Origin: Pachyseris speciosa
Lineage: Eukaryota; Cnidaria; Anthozoa; Scleractinia; Pachyseridae
DNA: 64,000 bases
Reading direction: 5' to 3'
NCBI GenBank assembly: GCA_016490735.1
Contig: JAEMWC010000565.1
Coordinates: forward strand, 132,501 to 196,500
The notes under the pieces are model-generated. The model searched no databases and was not told where the DNA came from. It saw only the letters and a list, made by a program, of their open reading frames with translations. The translations under genes were made by a program, and so were the position numbers. Below, one piece after another: positions 1 to 10,290 of this stretch. Positions within the stretch are counted from its first letter, which is position 1. The number at the start of each line of letters is the position of its first letter.

Positions 1-510
1 ATCTGGCAAGCTGCAAATAGCCACAGAAAGGCCTTTTTTCAGACATGAATGATAGCGTTTCTTGTCACGGGTTACTCCAAGGCCGATCTTAAACGTGAAC
101 ACTGCACCATAAACCGCATGAAGCGTTCAAGCGACGTGAGAAACTCACCGATAAACGGATAAACAATCGCTGTATCAAATGAGGTCGCACTCAGGCTATG
201 GTTGGATGATTACAATACCATAAATTTGAAAGTTAGAAACGAAGAATACACTCCGTTCGAAATTAATCAAAATTACTCGGGAATAATAAGCGGCACGCGT
301 TGAGTGTTTTGACCTTAAAGTACCGGAGAAACAAAGTTACCCGCAGCAGGTATTTTCTCCATTCTTTTGACAAGCAGCTCTCAGGACTTCCAAACACGAT
401 TTCAAGCCATCCACTCCTCGCTGAAGTCTCGTCAAAATCTTCGTCTAGTTCGTTGGCGGTAGCGGCTACTCTAATTGCGTTTATCTGCTACACTTGATAT
501 TTTATTATCG
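1..510. other. No gene recognised
   Basis: I see no domain, tRNA-like structure or clear repeat boundary here. The interval lies downstream of the minus-strand SRCR exon and may be intron of that gene, whose remaining exons would then lie beyond the left edge of the window. Confidence 0.4.
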
Positions 511-563
511 CTATGAGAGCAGTAACTGAAACAGTTCAGGAGATTGGATATGCGTGGAAAGAC

Positions 564-720
564 CTGAAAAATCAAACTCTTTCCGAAACCCCGGCGTTGG
601 GAGGATGGCGAAAACATCTCTCCCAGCGACGAGATTCTCCAGGCAATCTACCTGACCTTCGCGTAGCAAAACAATGTTTGGAAAGTTCTTCAGTATGTTG
701 TTTACTTTGCGTAACACGTT
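564..720 (-). pseudogene. RecQ-like helicase exon fragment
   Basis: The minus strand reads a segment resembling the start of a RecQ/DExH helicase core: a Q-motif-like stretch (LREGQVDCLENLVAGRDVF) followed by AILPT, where Walker A would continue as G-x-G-K-S. In this copy the reading frame slips by one base just after PT, so the frame gives PGFRKEF while the neighbouring frame gives GFGKSLIFQ. Directly after that comes a splice-donor-like CAG|GT (the exon would end at 564). The family unwinds DNA in repair and recombination, but only about 50 residues are present and the nucleotide-binding loop is broken, so this copy should be non-functional. It lies on the same strand as the SRCR exon, within its putative intron. 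It could be a retrocopy or a piece of a multicopy helicase family. Confidence 0.45.
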
Positions 721-851
721 TCACCTGATCCGCAATGTTTCCTGTAATCGCGTTTCTTATGGACCTTTGTGTTGACAGCAACTGTCAAAATTGACCAATC
801 AGAGGGTATACCAGATACTGGTATACCGGAAAGACCTTTCTAAAGAAAGTT

Positions 852-1040
852 TTACAGCCGTTCCTTCTCGCCGCCCGTCCCAAGCCCCCTTCCATTTTTC
901 GCCGCTTTATTTTCGTCTCGCTCTGCCGGTAATCTCGCGCCCTGTTTACTATCTGAACGCCTGGAACAGGCTAGCCGGGAGATAAACGCACGTAACAGAT
1001 AGAGTGGGAGCAATGTTTTTGAAGAGATCTGTTTCACTTC
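852..1040 (-). repeat. GC-rich segment upstream of helicase fragment, probably repetitive
   Basis: Read on the minus strand, this segment contains GTTCAGATAGTAAACAGGG followed by a purine-rich GCGAGACGAAAATAAAGCGG stretch. It lies just upstream of the helicase fragment in the same orientation. I recall this string as frequent in coral genomes, and it may be the 5' flank of the multicopy helicase-like unit. There is no coding signal. Confidence 0.3.
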
Positions 1041-1281
1041 AATTGGACCCTACGAAGACTTTTAAAATCACACTTAAAATGTAACGCTAGTAGCAAGGTT
1101 CTCTTTTGGAGAATTCAAAGCGGCTTTTGCAAGACCTTACACAGCGTGTAGTGTTCTTGTAGCAGCAACAAAAAGCTCTTCACCCCCGTAACATTTTTAA
1201 TCTTTCTTTGTTAGTAATTGCATGCATTTCTTATTAGATGTTTTGATGTGCAGTAGCTGAATATTTTTTCTCGTTGATTAC

Positions 1282-1309
1282 ATTTTGACTTGTCTGAGCA
1301 AGTCAAAAT
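1282..1309. repeat. Perfect 11-bp hairpin
   Basis: ATTTTGACTTG at 1282-1292 and its exact complement at 1299-1309 enclose a six-base loop. It lies in the probable first intron of the SRCR gene. Function is unknown and it may be a short element end. Confidence 0.5.
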
Positions 1310-1384
1310 ATACAGCGATACATGATAACAAAACACCCAATAGGATACTTTTTTTCTCATTTTATATGAGTAAATAGAACTTAC

Positions 1385-1994
1385 AGCATCCTGTTTGGCC
1401 AATACCCCGGTAGCTGCATTCCCAAAGACTCTCTTCGTTTCCACTACAATCTACATTGCGTACCCAGATTGGACCACTTCCACCACTGTACCGATATGAC
1501 CTGCCCCCACCAAGAAAACCCAGCTGTCTACATGCGACTTCAATGTTTTTGCTGCTCCAAGTGAAGTAGTAGCTCCTTTGGCAGACTGTTCCCCATTGTC
1601 CGTTCCACTCAAGCTCCAAACGACCGTTACTATGTGAGGTTCCATCCACCAGCCTTATTCCAGGCTTGTATAACTTTGTGCTATTACAGAATATGGTTTC
1701 GTTACAAGGGATGGCTCGAAATGCAATTTTCTTTGATTGCGTCCCTTTGGCAAACAAAGTTCCATGAACGTGTATTCCAACATTTGGAACTACTGCAACT
1801 TCAGCGCCGGCTTCCACTGTAAGAGTGGAGTTATGTGTAATAACCAAATCACTTGTGATGAGGTATGGACTATTTGCGCTAGTTAATGTCTGAGAACCAT
1901 ACATAGTTCCCTTTATTTCATGGAATGAGTTCCCAGCAACAATGGTGTTTAATGTAAAAAGGAGAAGGGTGACCGTCGTCAACTTCAGCTTCAT
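1385..1994 (-). CDS. First coding exon of secreted SRCR-domain protein
   Basis: The exon starts with ATG at 1994 and a hydrophobic signal peptide (residues 1-20, MKLKLTTVTLLLFTLNTIVA). Residues about 28-105 read like a parallel beta-helix segment, with the motif LTVEAGAEVAVVPNVGIHVHGTL split over short strands and N-glycosylation sequons (NST) nearby. An SRCR domain begins near residue 113: RLVDG, GRLELEWNGQWGTVC, then VACRQLGF and WVRNVDCSGNEESLWEC. The exon stops at a strong donor, GCT|GTAAGT, at 1385/1384, before the domain finishes, so further exons are required. A beta-helix followed by SRCR is the arrangement of bark beetle/Anakonda-type junction proteins in invertebrates; that parallel is inferred from motif style. 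The product should be extracellular or a type I membrane protein. No further exon is visible down to position 1, so the gene continues off the window or is truncated. Confidence 0.75.
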
Positions 1995-2097
1995 CCTGCA
2001 ATGTACTTCTGATGGCTTACATTACAATTCTTAGCGGATAATAATGACAAAATAACAATCTGAAATATAAAGAATATTTGTCAATGTAGGTTAATGT

Positions 2098-3590
2098 AGG
2101 GCCTTCGATACTGTCAACCATGAGATACTACTAAGGAAATTACATAAATATGGCCGGTACGTGGAAAAACTCTAGATTGGTTCACAAGTTACCTTACTAA
2201 CAGAACTCAATATGTGAAACTAGGTAATGTTGAATCTAATTTTCTCCAGATTGTTTGTGGAGTTCCTCAGGGATCAACCCTTGGACCACTATTATTTCTA
2301 CTTTACATAAATGATCTTGCTAACTCTTCAGATATGCATGCTTTCCTTTCGATTTTTTGCTGATGATGATAATATCCTCTGTGCCACTAAAAATATCAAA
2401 AGATCTTGAGGCAGTTATGAACTCAAAACTTCAGAAAGTAATTAAGTATTGTAATCTCAATAAGTTGTCTATTAACAGGAAGAAAACAAACTTTATGATA
2501 ATAACATCTCCACAGACGCCAACTATACACAATATTAATATTTTAAATATTGAACGCAAAACTAGTATCAAATATTTAGGCATTTATTTAGATGAGCATT
2601 TCAACTGGAAAACTCAAATAGCACATGTACAAGGTAAACTGACTAAAAACCTTGGAACCCTCTACCAACTACTGAATTAGCTGAATTTAAAGATGTTAAG
2701 ATAACTGTATTATGCACTTATTTACCCTTATCTTAATTAAGGTGCATGTGTTGGGGCAACATTTATCAGACTAATTTAAATAAGATCAGTACTCAGCAAA
2801 ATAATTGCATACGTAGCATTTCTTTTTTGCAAACAAACAAGAGCCCTCTTTCCCATATTACCAAATCCTTGAAATTTTAAAATTTGAAAATGTTGTCAGA
2901 TTCAAAATCTGCTCACTGGCATTTAAATTATATAACAATCCATTAACTGTTCCAGCAATCTTCTATGATTTTTTAACATCTACAACAACTGTCCACTCCT
3001 ATCACACCAGAAATTCCGCCAAGCTTAATTTCCACCGACCACAAGTAAGAACTAACATAGGCAAATTTACTTTTAAGTACTCTGTTTCTGTCATGTGGGA
3101 AACTGTCCCCTTGGCACTGAAAACAGCAAAAAAAAATTAATGCACGTGTCATCGGCTTCCCCGCGGGGTCGACCCCTGGGCCTACCAGGGAGATATGTGG
3201 GGGAATAGAAGGAGATGGATGGGATTCTTTGCCGGAGAGTACGGGAAAATCTTTACATTGTTTTACGATCAAATATTAGGGGGTGGGTAAATTCACAAGT
3301 TTGAAAAGGATGTCATGGGGATTTTTAGCTAAGAGACACCTCACCCAGGAGACTTTGTCTTGAGAGATTCTCCGACCCCCTGAGGCAATTCCTCAAGTTT
3401 GCTTGACTGATTTTACAATCCGCCTGGTTAGCCCGGGGCTCGACCCCACGGGGAAGCCGATGACATGTGCATAACAAGTTTAAGAAACTTTATAAGGTCC
3501 ACCCGATCTCTGGTCAATCAAATAATGTATGTTCTGTTTAATGATCGAATGTATAATACGTAACTATCTAATAATAATAATAGAGTTAAA
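2098..3590 (+). pseudogene. Degenerate LINE reverse transcriptase, 5'-truncated
   Basis: In shifting plus-strand frames the segment reads reverse transcriptase blocks in the correct order: [18 protein letters not shown], then [21 protein letters not shown], then a FFADDDN catalytic box, then the palm/thumb stretch ending YLGIYLDEHFNWKTQIAH at about 2570-2625. The C-terminal region after about 2870 still reads FENVVRFKICSLAFKLYNNP and SYHTRNSAKL. Frameshifts separate these blocks and the 5' part of the element (endonuclease, ORF1) is absent. This is a CR1/L2-like (Jockey superfamily) LINE remnant. A PIF-type miniature element (3141-3471) interrupts the C-terminal coding stretch, and the LINE resumes after it. 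The 3' end fades into a short AAT run near 3570-3590. Confidence 0.85.
3141..3471. mobile_element. Miniature inverted-repeat element with 3-bp TAA target duplication
   Basis: The ends are inverted repeats of about 40 bp (TGCACGTGTCATCGGCTTCC at the left, its near-complement ending ATGACATGTGCA at the right). TAA flanks both sides (3138-3140 and 3472-3474), the duplication typical of PIF/Harbinger elements. It sits inside the older LINE, so it inserted later. It has no coding capacity. Confidence 0.8.
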
Positions 3591-3600
3591 AATAATAACA

Positions 3601-4620
3601 TGGCAAGAAATGAGGGACACGCGTGCGCAGTTCGTAGCGACACTTAGAAAAATTACGCTAAAAACATGGCGGGCATAAATAGAGAGACTTGAGTGAAAAA
3701 AATAAAATTTTTTGACATACCTCTCTAAGCTTTTGACTTTTCCACTGGTACCAATCTGATCGTGTTTCTTGACATCGATATTTGTCTTTGACTCAATAAT
3801 TAGTCACTTTCCAGTTTTATCCGCCACGGGTTTGTACTTTGAAGTTGAGCTTTCTTCTTTGGTAAGAAAAGTATGGCCGAATGCCATTTCCAACTCAATC
3901 GCCTTCGAAAAATCTAACTTTGCAAGCCCGTACGGGAACGAATTCCTTGGTATCAATCAGAAATATATTGTTCCAAAACAATGTAGCTCACGTCCATGAA
4001 ACTGTTTTTCTATCACAGTTTCGGTCCACCACGGTAATCAGCATTGAAGATGGACTTTTTTCAACTCTACTTAGATGAAGGTAAGTCTTCATAGAAGCGC
4101 CATGAGTGCTGTGAATGTTTCGCAAGTTCCAAGTTTTCGCAAGTTCTAAGTACTGCCGGCCATTTTGTTATATCATCAGTTCTTCTCTTTCCCAGGCTTT
4201 TTACGGATAGAAATCCTCGGTAAAAGACTGAGAATGACAACAAATCCTTGCGGCGAGATAGCGAGAAAATGGAACAGGAGGAAATGAAATTATTAATTCG
4301 CAGTGATCGTTCGAAGTACAGTACACTTTCATACGCCAAGAATGTCCGATATTTCAACTAAACAGCCAGAAGGCGATTTATTTATTAGTGGAAATTTTCC
4401 AGATAACAAACTTTCTTTATTATCTTTATTTCTTCGCTGTTGCAAACAACCGTAGATTACTCGACAAGGCCGCCATCTTTTTTTTTTAAATTTTGAACCG
4501 CCTGCGAATTTCTATAGCAACGATCATCCAATAACATCTCGCCAAATAAAGAAAGTAGTTGAGAGCTCTCTAGACTGCCCTGAAGTGGCTCCGCCCCCTC
4601 ATGTCCCTCATTTCTTGCCA
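3601..4620. mobile_element. 1-kb non-autonomous DNA element with 19-bp inverted ends
   Basis: TGGCAAGAAATGAGGGACA at 3601-3619 is matched by its exact complement at 4602-4620. The flanks are AAT-rich on both sides, so the target duplication length cannot be read safely. I recognise no transposase in the interior; short open frames there show no domain. Superfamily unassigned. Confidence 0.75.
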
Positions 4621-4639
4621 CGATAATAATTTTCTGCTT

Positions 4640-5047
4640 ATATTTTGGTCTTTGTTGTCGCTGCTGTTGTTGCTGCTGATGATGTGTTGTTCTTTTCTTT
4701 TCTTTCTGTTTGTTGTTGTTGTTGGTTATTTGTTTGTATGTTTTTTGTGTGTGTGTTTTCCTTTGCTAAACTTGTCCTGTTTAGATTTCTCGCTTGGTTC
4801 AGTATATCTCTAACATACCTTAATTTATACACATGTAATTTTCTCTTGTGCATTAGTCCTAGGCTCTACAAACATTTCCTACATTTCCTACTATATCCCA
4901 ATAAAGCTCAGTGTCATTTCTTCGTTTACTTAAAAGTAGGCGGTGGTCAAGTAGAAAGCCTTCGCTACTTTGACCACCACACACATTTTATATCCTGTAC
5001 TGCAATTATTTAATCTTGTAATCATCTGTTGTAACTATACTTTTCTT

Positions 5048-5080
<33 letters not shown>

Positions 5081-5100
5081 AATGAACCTTAGATCCACTC
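4640..5100. other. T-rich non-coding stretch, possible retroelement 3' tail
   Basis: The segment is strongly T-rich with TTG/CTG runs and ends in TGTGAAATAAATGAACC, which looks like a polyadenylation context. Similar T-rich tails occur at 42540-42800 and 61915-62059. Open frames here are low-complexity leucine/valine/phenylalanine runs and I do not regard them as genes. Confidence 0.35.
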
Positions 5101-5343
5101 GGCCGTATCTAGTTTTAGGCGAAACGAGGCACATGCCTCGGTAAAAATGTTGAATTACGGTATTTGTGTGTCTTACGAAAAATATAAACGGGCTATAGTT
5201 TGACAACTGCATTAGCATTTCCCTTGGGTTCCTGTAAGAGGCTATAGATTAAAAAGTAATAAATGAATATTAAAGAGGTGGTGCTTTTTTTTTTTCTTTT
5301 TACAGGTCATTGCCTCGGTAACAATTTTCGCCTGGCTACGGCC
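5101..5343. mobile_element. Short inverted-repeat element (GGCCGTA ends)
   Basis: GGCCGTATCTAG...GGCGAAACGAGGCA at the left corresponds, with small differences, to the complement of TGCCTCGGTAACAATTTTCGCC...GGCTACGGCC at the right. It is about 243 bp long and non-coding. No clean target duplication is visible. Confidence 0.55.
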
Positions 5344-5772
5344 CAGCCACTTTGATATACCATTCAGCAATATCAGATAAACTCTTCATTGTTAATTGAG
5401 ATACCAGATCAAATTGTTTGCAGATAAACTGACCAAAAGTAACGATTTTTAAAGATATTTGTTCACATTTTAAAATATGTTGGAAACATTCAATCCCTGT
5501 TGAGGAAAAACTGATAGCCCGTCCTTCCTACTCCCACCCCAGTCTTCCCCCGTCTCCTCCATTCATCTCCGCTCGGACTGCAAAAGGTATTATATTACAC
5601 ACTGTTTTTACCCTTCATCTTGTACAGCCCAGGAAACTAACTCCTACCAATCAATTATTCCATTCCTTTGCAGGGTGAGGGTTCGGATCTTTGAATGTGA
5701 TCTCCCATGTAGATTTAGCATTTCTGTTGGGAGTGTTAGTAACATTATTTTTTGGGTAAATTTTCGGTATGT
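5344..5772. other. Non-coding; may hold upstream part of the transposase remnant
   Basis: I recognise no clear motif. The segment immediately precedes the Harbinger-type transposase remnant and may contain its decayed upstream part, but I cannot align it. Confidence 0.3.
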
Positions 5773-5985
5773 AAGACTTGGCTCATGAAAAAGTGCCAAT
5801 ACATTAAAAGGGCTTATTGGCATCTCCCCAAGTGGTAGCATAACATTTATATCTGAGTTCTACACTGGTTCAATATCAGATAGGGAAATCCCTGAACATT
5901 GCGGTATTCTCAAAATGTCACTTCAACCAGATGACAGTTTGATGGCAGATAAAAGATTTTGCTGAATCCAATTGGTGTCAAGTTA
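5773..5985 (+). pseudogene. PIF/Harbinger-type DDE transposase remnant
   Basis: Plus-strand translation gives KTW, then after a one-base slip SANTLKGLIGISPSGSITF, FYTGSISDREI, CGIL and DDSLMADKRF. This is the order of the DDE_Tnp_4 catalytic domain: the GLIGISP-G-ITF strand, YTGSISDRE containing the second Asp, and DS-MADRGF, where this copy has lost the usual RGF to KRFC and then runs into stops. Such transposases cut and paste PIF/Harbinger DNA elements and prefer TWA targets. The remnant covers perhaps 60 residues, so it is dead. A related miniature element with a TAA duplication lies at 3141-3471. Confidence 0.7.
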
Positions 5986-6086
5986 AATACACCTCTTTTT
6001 TTTTTCCACATGCAATACCAAAATCCAGCTCAAGATGTTCTAGCAACACAGCAGATAGCTGCTGAGATAATCACATGTTTATAGCA

Positions 6087-6103
6087 CCATTAATAATAAT
6101 AAC

Positions 6104-6147
<44 letters not shown>

Positions 6148-6152
6148 TAATA
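6087..6152. repeat. (TAA)n microsatellite
   Basis: About 20 TAA units with a few TAACAA interruptions. Such runs often mark old retroelement tails. Confidence 0.9.
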
Positions 6153-6159
6153 ATAAAAA

Positions 6160-7008
6160 CATTCATATCTTTGATCAAGTTATTCCCTTATCTCTTGCTG
6201 GTTCTATCAGCTATATGGATTACGGATTCTGTTTCAAAAAGCTATTATTTCATAACAACATCAAGAGTTGTAATTCTCTGATATCACATTCATGTTTAGA
6301 CTAAGGTATAGATTAAAATATACCTACAACTTTTCTTATTGAGTTAAGATGCATTTTGTTCACAATGTGCAACCTAACTGAAATACTGAGAAGAGTGAGA
6401 GAGGGAATACTCCAGGGTACACTAAACTGCATTGTTAACCCAAGGAGGTAATGGCAGACACCCTTGTCATCAACAGCTCTAAGTCTTTCCAAGGTTGGAA
6501 AATTGGTTATGAACAGCAGGCAATAAGTTTTTCTAAATGAATAGTTTATTCATATAGCCTGTGTTTTCCTGAAAAGCAAATGCGTTCAATTTTTCGCTTC
6601 GAGTAAATCTACGCGAATCAGTGCGAATCACTTTGAAACGCCTTGAAGTAGAATTTATTGACTCGAGCTGGAGCTGAGAGGCAAATTTTTCGCAAATTTC
6701 GTTAAGGCTACTTCGAATCGGTCAATTAAATGTAAAGCACGGTAAAAATTCACTTCCAAACCTGTAATTTTTTTGCAAGGTGGATTCCCAGGAAACGTCC
6801 AAATGTTTAGGAGAAGAGATGCTTTGCAATAATCTGCCAAGGCAAATGTTTACAAGTCAACTACAATCTGTCCTCGAAGAGGGATTTCCTCGCTATGAAC
6901 TGACTGATTTACACTGTTTAAGCTATCGAGTGTCCCCATGAACTTTTTTAGAAAGCTGTGTTTCCCTTGAAACACAGTGTACATGATTTCTCATCCAACA
7001 CGGCGGCA
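6160..7008. other. No gene recognised
   Basis: No domain or splice-supported exon is visible. Near the right end, ACTGCGTGACGTCACGCGCG at 7025-7044 contains a TGACGTCA palindrome and is matched in inverse orientation at 8722-8775. Confidence 0.35.
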
Positions 7009-7058
7009 CAGGCAGACAAACCGAACTGCGTGACGTCACGCGCGCTATTTGATCTCAT

Positions 7059-7735
7059 AGCGGAGCACCATGGTTATGAAAATATGGTAACCCATCTATT
7101 CGAGAAAATTTGGTTTTGGTCACCGTGCGCCCGTACGTCCACCCTATCATGTATGCGATCTGAAATGTCGGCCATACTCCAACTGACAGGCTAGTTTACA
7201 GCGCACATCTTTGATATTGCACATCCGTGTTATGGCCAATTGACACCTGTCAAAACAAGTTATCCGCTGACCAGTATTATGTGATCATATCTCGGGCTCA
7301 AGTTAAGACCTCATCAAGGTCATCTGATTTTTAAGTTGACCGCTGACCAGGTACCGTTTTTCGATTCTATCGCAGGCTCAAGCCAGGTGTGAAACACCTC
7401 GCGCGCTTTCTGTGGCTCGAGATTTCACATTCAGTTGGTTTCTTCATTTTGAGCAAAACAACTTCATCTTCTTCGAAGTTTAGCTTCTCTCTTTCGCGTA
7501 AAAGGCGTGATAATCAAGAACTTCTTAAAAGATACTTCGGAAGGTGAATTTTCAACTGATAAAATGGAAGAGAAAAAGGTTTTTCTCAGGTTATTCTTAA
7601 TTTTGGTTCCACTTGTATGGCGCCCGGATTGCGTGGTTGATCGGGCTTTAAAACAAAATGATTTACGCTTCAAGGACTTGTTCACTTTACCGCGGCATCT
7701 TGCAGCTCACTAAGAAAGTTCACTTCACAACTCAC
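7059..7735 (+). mobile_element. AGCGGAGC-family DNA element, copy 1 (3'-truncated)
   Basis: The copy begins AGCGGAGCACCAT and follows the family consensus: the block with GTCCGCTGACCAGTAT-like sequence, the GACCGCTGACCAGG block, then CATCTTCTTCGAAGTTT and AAAAGGCGTGATAATCAAGAAC. It breaks off near 7735 in an unrelated repeat beginning CCTAGCCTGCGAATACAG. Other copies are at 11648-13362, 18749-21894 and 57902-61600. No protein is encoded. The 60-70 residue open frames inside are not conserved as frames between copies. Confidence 0.7.
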
Positions 7736-7796
7736 CTAGCCTGCGAATACAGCCGTCTCTCCGCGCTCCGACCGCTTGCCGCGTTTCGCCGAGAGA

Positions 7797-8247
7797 GGTC
7801 TTATCAAATTTGAATTAAAGACAAATGACCCTCACCGGCTCCCCCAGCGGCTCGGCGTGTTTGCTTTAGCGCATCAATTCAGCTTTTATTTGATAAAAAC
7901 AAAATTAAAAAGAAAACCTGACAGCATAATTTAGTGTTGTTTTCAAAACACACTTAAATAATTTTTAGTTGCTATACCAATTTAATAATTGTTTTGCCAA
8001 GCCGAATTAAAGACAAATGACCCTCACCGGCTCTCCCAGCGGCTCGGCGCATCAGTTCAGCTTTTATTTGATTAACACAAAATAAAAAAAAACTGAAATA
8101 ATAAAAAAACCTGACGGCATAATTAAGTGCTGTTTTCAAACACACTTAAATAATTTTTAGTTGCTATACCAATTTAATAGTTGTTTGGCCAAGCCGCTGG
8201 GGGAGCCGGTGAGGGTCATTTGTCTTTCATTCTAATTTGATAAGACC
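7797..8247. mobile_element. Inverted-repeat element with internal tandem duplication
   Basis: The two ends are inverted repeats of about 55 bp, starting GGTCTTATCAAATT and running through GACCCTCACCGGCTC. Inside, a unit of about 190 bp is present twice in direct order (about 7814-8003 and 8006-8195), sharing TTCAGCTTTTATTTGAT, ACCTGACGGCATAATT and TTTTTAGTTGCTATACCAAT. No target duplication is evident and there is no coding capacity. Confidence 0.8.
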
Positions 8248-9147
8248 GTTATGATCGACTACCTCGGGCGATATCCTATGCCGATGGCGATGTGGCGATG
8301 AATGTAAAAGTTCGCGACGTTACTTTAGGTCGTTATGAGCAAGCTGCTTACAAGTCTTTTGGCACCGATCTTCGAAAATTACCTGGCCTTCATTTGCCCA
8401 AGGTTTGATGGCGAGAGACGCGTGGAAGTGGGAGAAAATGGTCAAAATTCAGAAGGCGTTCAGCTGGGATGGCTATTTTTTTTCCCTTTAATTACATGCT
8501 AATCCGTCTCATACTATTGTCGGAGGCTTCAGCGGCAAGCGACTCAAAGCGCCATAAAACCGAAACAAAACCACACTAAGAGCATAAGGTAAGTGATCTT
8601 TATTCATCAGGCTTACATTATATCTACATTTGGGATTAAGAGTTGTAAAATTCGGTGTTTTACGGGACATTTCTCCCGATCACTTCAATCAAGCCGAAAA
8701 CAGCCGTTTCAAAATAGAGAATGTATGAGAACAAATAGCGCGCGTGACGTCACGCAGTTAGAATTGTCTGCCTGTTATGGCGTGCAACCTCGTCCCCAGG
8801 GCAATCCGCGAGGTGCTCCTATTTTAAGTTTGCGCTTGCGCGGAATCGCTGGAAGTGAACTTTGTGGATGAATCGCGACGACGAAGAAAAGGAAGAAGAA
8901 GAAGAACCATCCACAGATCTAGACCCAGCGTTCCGCGTCCCGCGGAAAGGCCGAGTAAATAGAGAATTTTGTAGTAATTATAGTAACGTCACTGGGCCGG
9001 TCATGCATCGTCTCTTTAAAAGCCTTTTCAACAGAAATGTTAAAGAGTTATGAATCGAAAATTTGTAAACGAAATGCTTAGTCAGAATTAAATTATTCTG
9101 ATGTACATCCCGTAGCAAAGGAATTTATTTCAGAGCGTTTTTACGGT
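8248..9147. other. No gene; inverted arm and a purine-rich repeat
   Basis: Position 8722-8775 (AAATAGCGCGCGTGACGTCA and flanks) is the inverted partner of 7010-7058. From 8832 the sequence GCGCTTGCGCGGAATCGCTG and the GAAGAAGAAGAA run recur in related form at 53190-53260, so this is a dispersed repeat. No supported gene. Confidence 0.4.
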
Positions 9148-9325
9148 TTATCGTCCTTATATATCCGAGAAGACTAGAAAGTCTAACCGTTTGCAGATGT
9201 TATTACAAAGGCAGCACTTTCTCCTCAATTATTTAAAGACCCTGAGTGTTGGTCCGGCCAAGGTTTGAACCCAAGGCCTCCCACACGGTAGTCTGGTGCT
9301 CTACAAATGTCAGACCGGATCAACT
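9148..9325 (-). mobile_element. SINE with tRNA-like head (family 1), partial
   Basis: It shares the body AAAGGCAGCACTTTCTCCTC and the head region GGTCCGGCC...GGTTTGAACCC with the better copies at 15840-16140 and 24570-24840. The tRNA-like end is decayed past the anticodon arm and merges with a separate GGATCAACTCGGACCGCC repeat. Confidence 0.65.
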
Positions 9326-9540
9326 CGGACCGCCAGTCCGGGTCAGATCAACTCGGATCTACTCGCATCATAAAAAAAGAAAAAGAAAATAGAAAAACTG
9401 AAGGTTTTGCTCATAAAAAATAGGAAAAAAAAAAGAGTGGTAGATTAAAATTCTTTTCAGAGATAGGTCAAATGATGTAAGCCTTGCAATGTTGCTTACT
9501 AGTGTCATCAGATCCTCTCGGGTCAAGTTACGAACTCGTG
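9326..9540. repeat. GGATCAACTCGGACCGCC repeat, left copy
   Basis: The segment beginning GATCAACTCGGACCGCCAG, followed by an A-rich tract and AGAAAAACTGAAGGTTTT, recurs at about 10105-10290 in the same orientation. The LINE tail at 9555-10105 lies between the two copies. Confidence 0.55.
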
Positions 9541-9554
9541 CTCCGGATTTATCT

Positions 9555-10105
9555 ATGAATCTATTTATTTATGTTTATATTTATTTATTTATTTATTCAT
9601 CTATAAGCGAAATTTAAACAGGCTTGTCCAATTCAGCTACAGCTGATCTTCTTAATACTTAAATAAAAATTAGATGCGACTAAGTGTGTAGCAATTAATT
9701 ATATAAAAATTGAATTAACATTTAACAAAGATAACTGATAAAAAAGACAATTAGCTAAAAGATGACTAATAAATAAGGTCATTAATCAATCCTCGCGCTA
9801 TCAACGATTGAGTACAATGCTAAGTTCGGAAATACCGTTTGAGGGCCTTTCTAAATTTTGCGGGGGATATTTCTCTCCTAAGGCTGCCAGGTAACTCATT
9901 CTACGTCTTAGCTCCGTTGTAGCGAAAAGAACTTTGATTTTTAGAGGTCTTTGCTAAAGGAAGACTGAGAAGATCTTTATTGCGTGTATCGTATGAGTGG
10001 AAATTATACAGCAGATAGGCAGGCGCAAGGCCAATTAGGCACTTGAATATTTGAAGACAGATTTGATACTTTCGACGTGATTCCAGTGATTGCCAGCTAA
10101 GAGTT
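9555..10105 (-). pseudogene. 5'-truncated LINE, ORF2 C-terminus and 3' tail
   Basis: The minus strand reads the end of a CR1/L2-type ORF2: TLSWQSLESRRKYQICLQIF, APAYLLYNFHSYDTRN, FRYNGAKT, then NELPGSLRREISPAKFRKAL. The conserved Trp before NELP is a TAG stop here. The 3' UTR runs to about 9555 and ends in a TAAA-rich tail (TTTATTTATTTATTTATTCAT on the plus strand). Only the last 90 codons or so remain, so the insertion was dead on arrival or truncated later. Confidence 0.8.
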
Positions 10106-10290
10106 CGGATCAGCGCCCGGATCAACGCGGACCGCCATTCCGGGTCGGATTAAGTTGGATCGACTCGAATCAGCCCGGATCATAAAAAAAAGAAATAAAA
10201 TAAAATCAGAAAAACTGAAAGTTTTACCCATTTGTAGGTTAAAATGTCTTTCAAAAAATGGCCAAATGAAATTAGCCTTGAGTTGATTTT
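10105..10290. repeat. GGATCAACTCGGACCGCC repeat, right copy
   Basis: GGATCAACGCGGACCGCCAT, then an A-rich tract and CAGAAAAACTGAAAGTTTT, match 9326-9540. Confidence 0.55.

Noticed and set aside
4601..5013. Hydrophobic plus-strand frames of 70-122 codons
   Set aside because: Low-complexity T-rich sequence without domain or start context.
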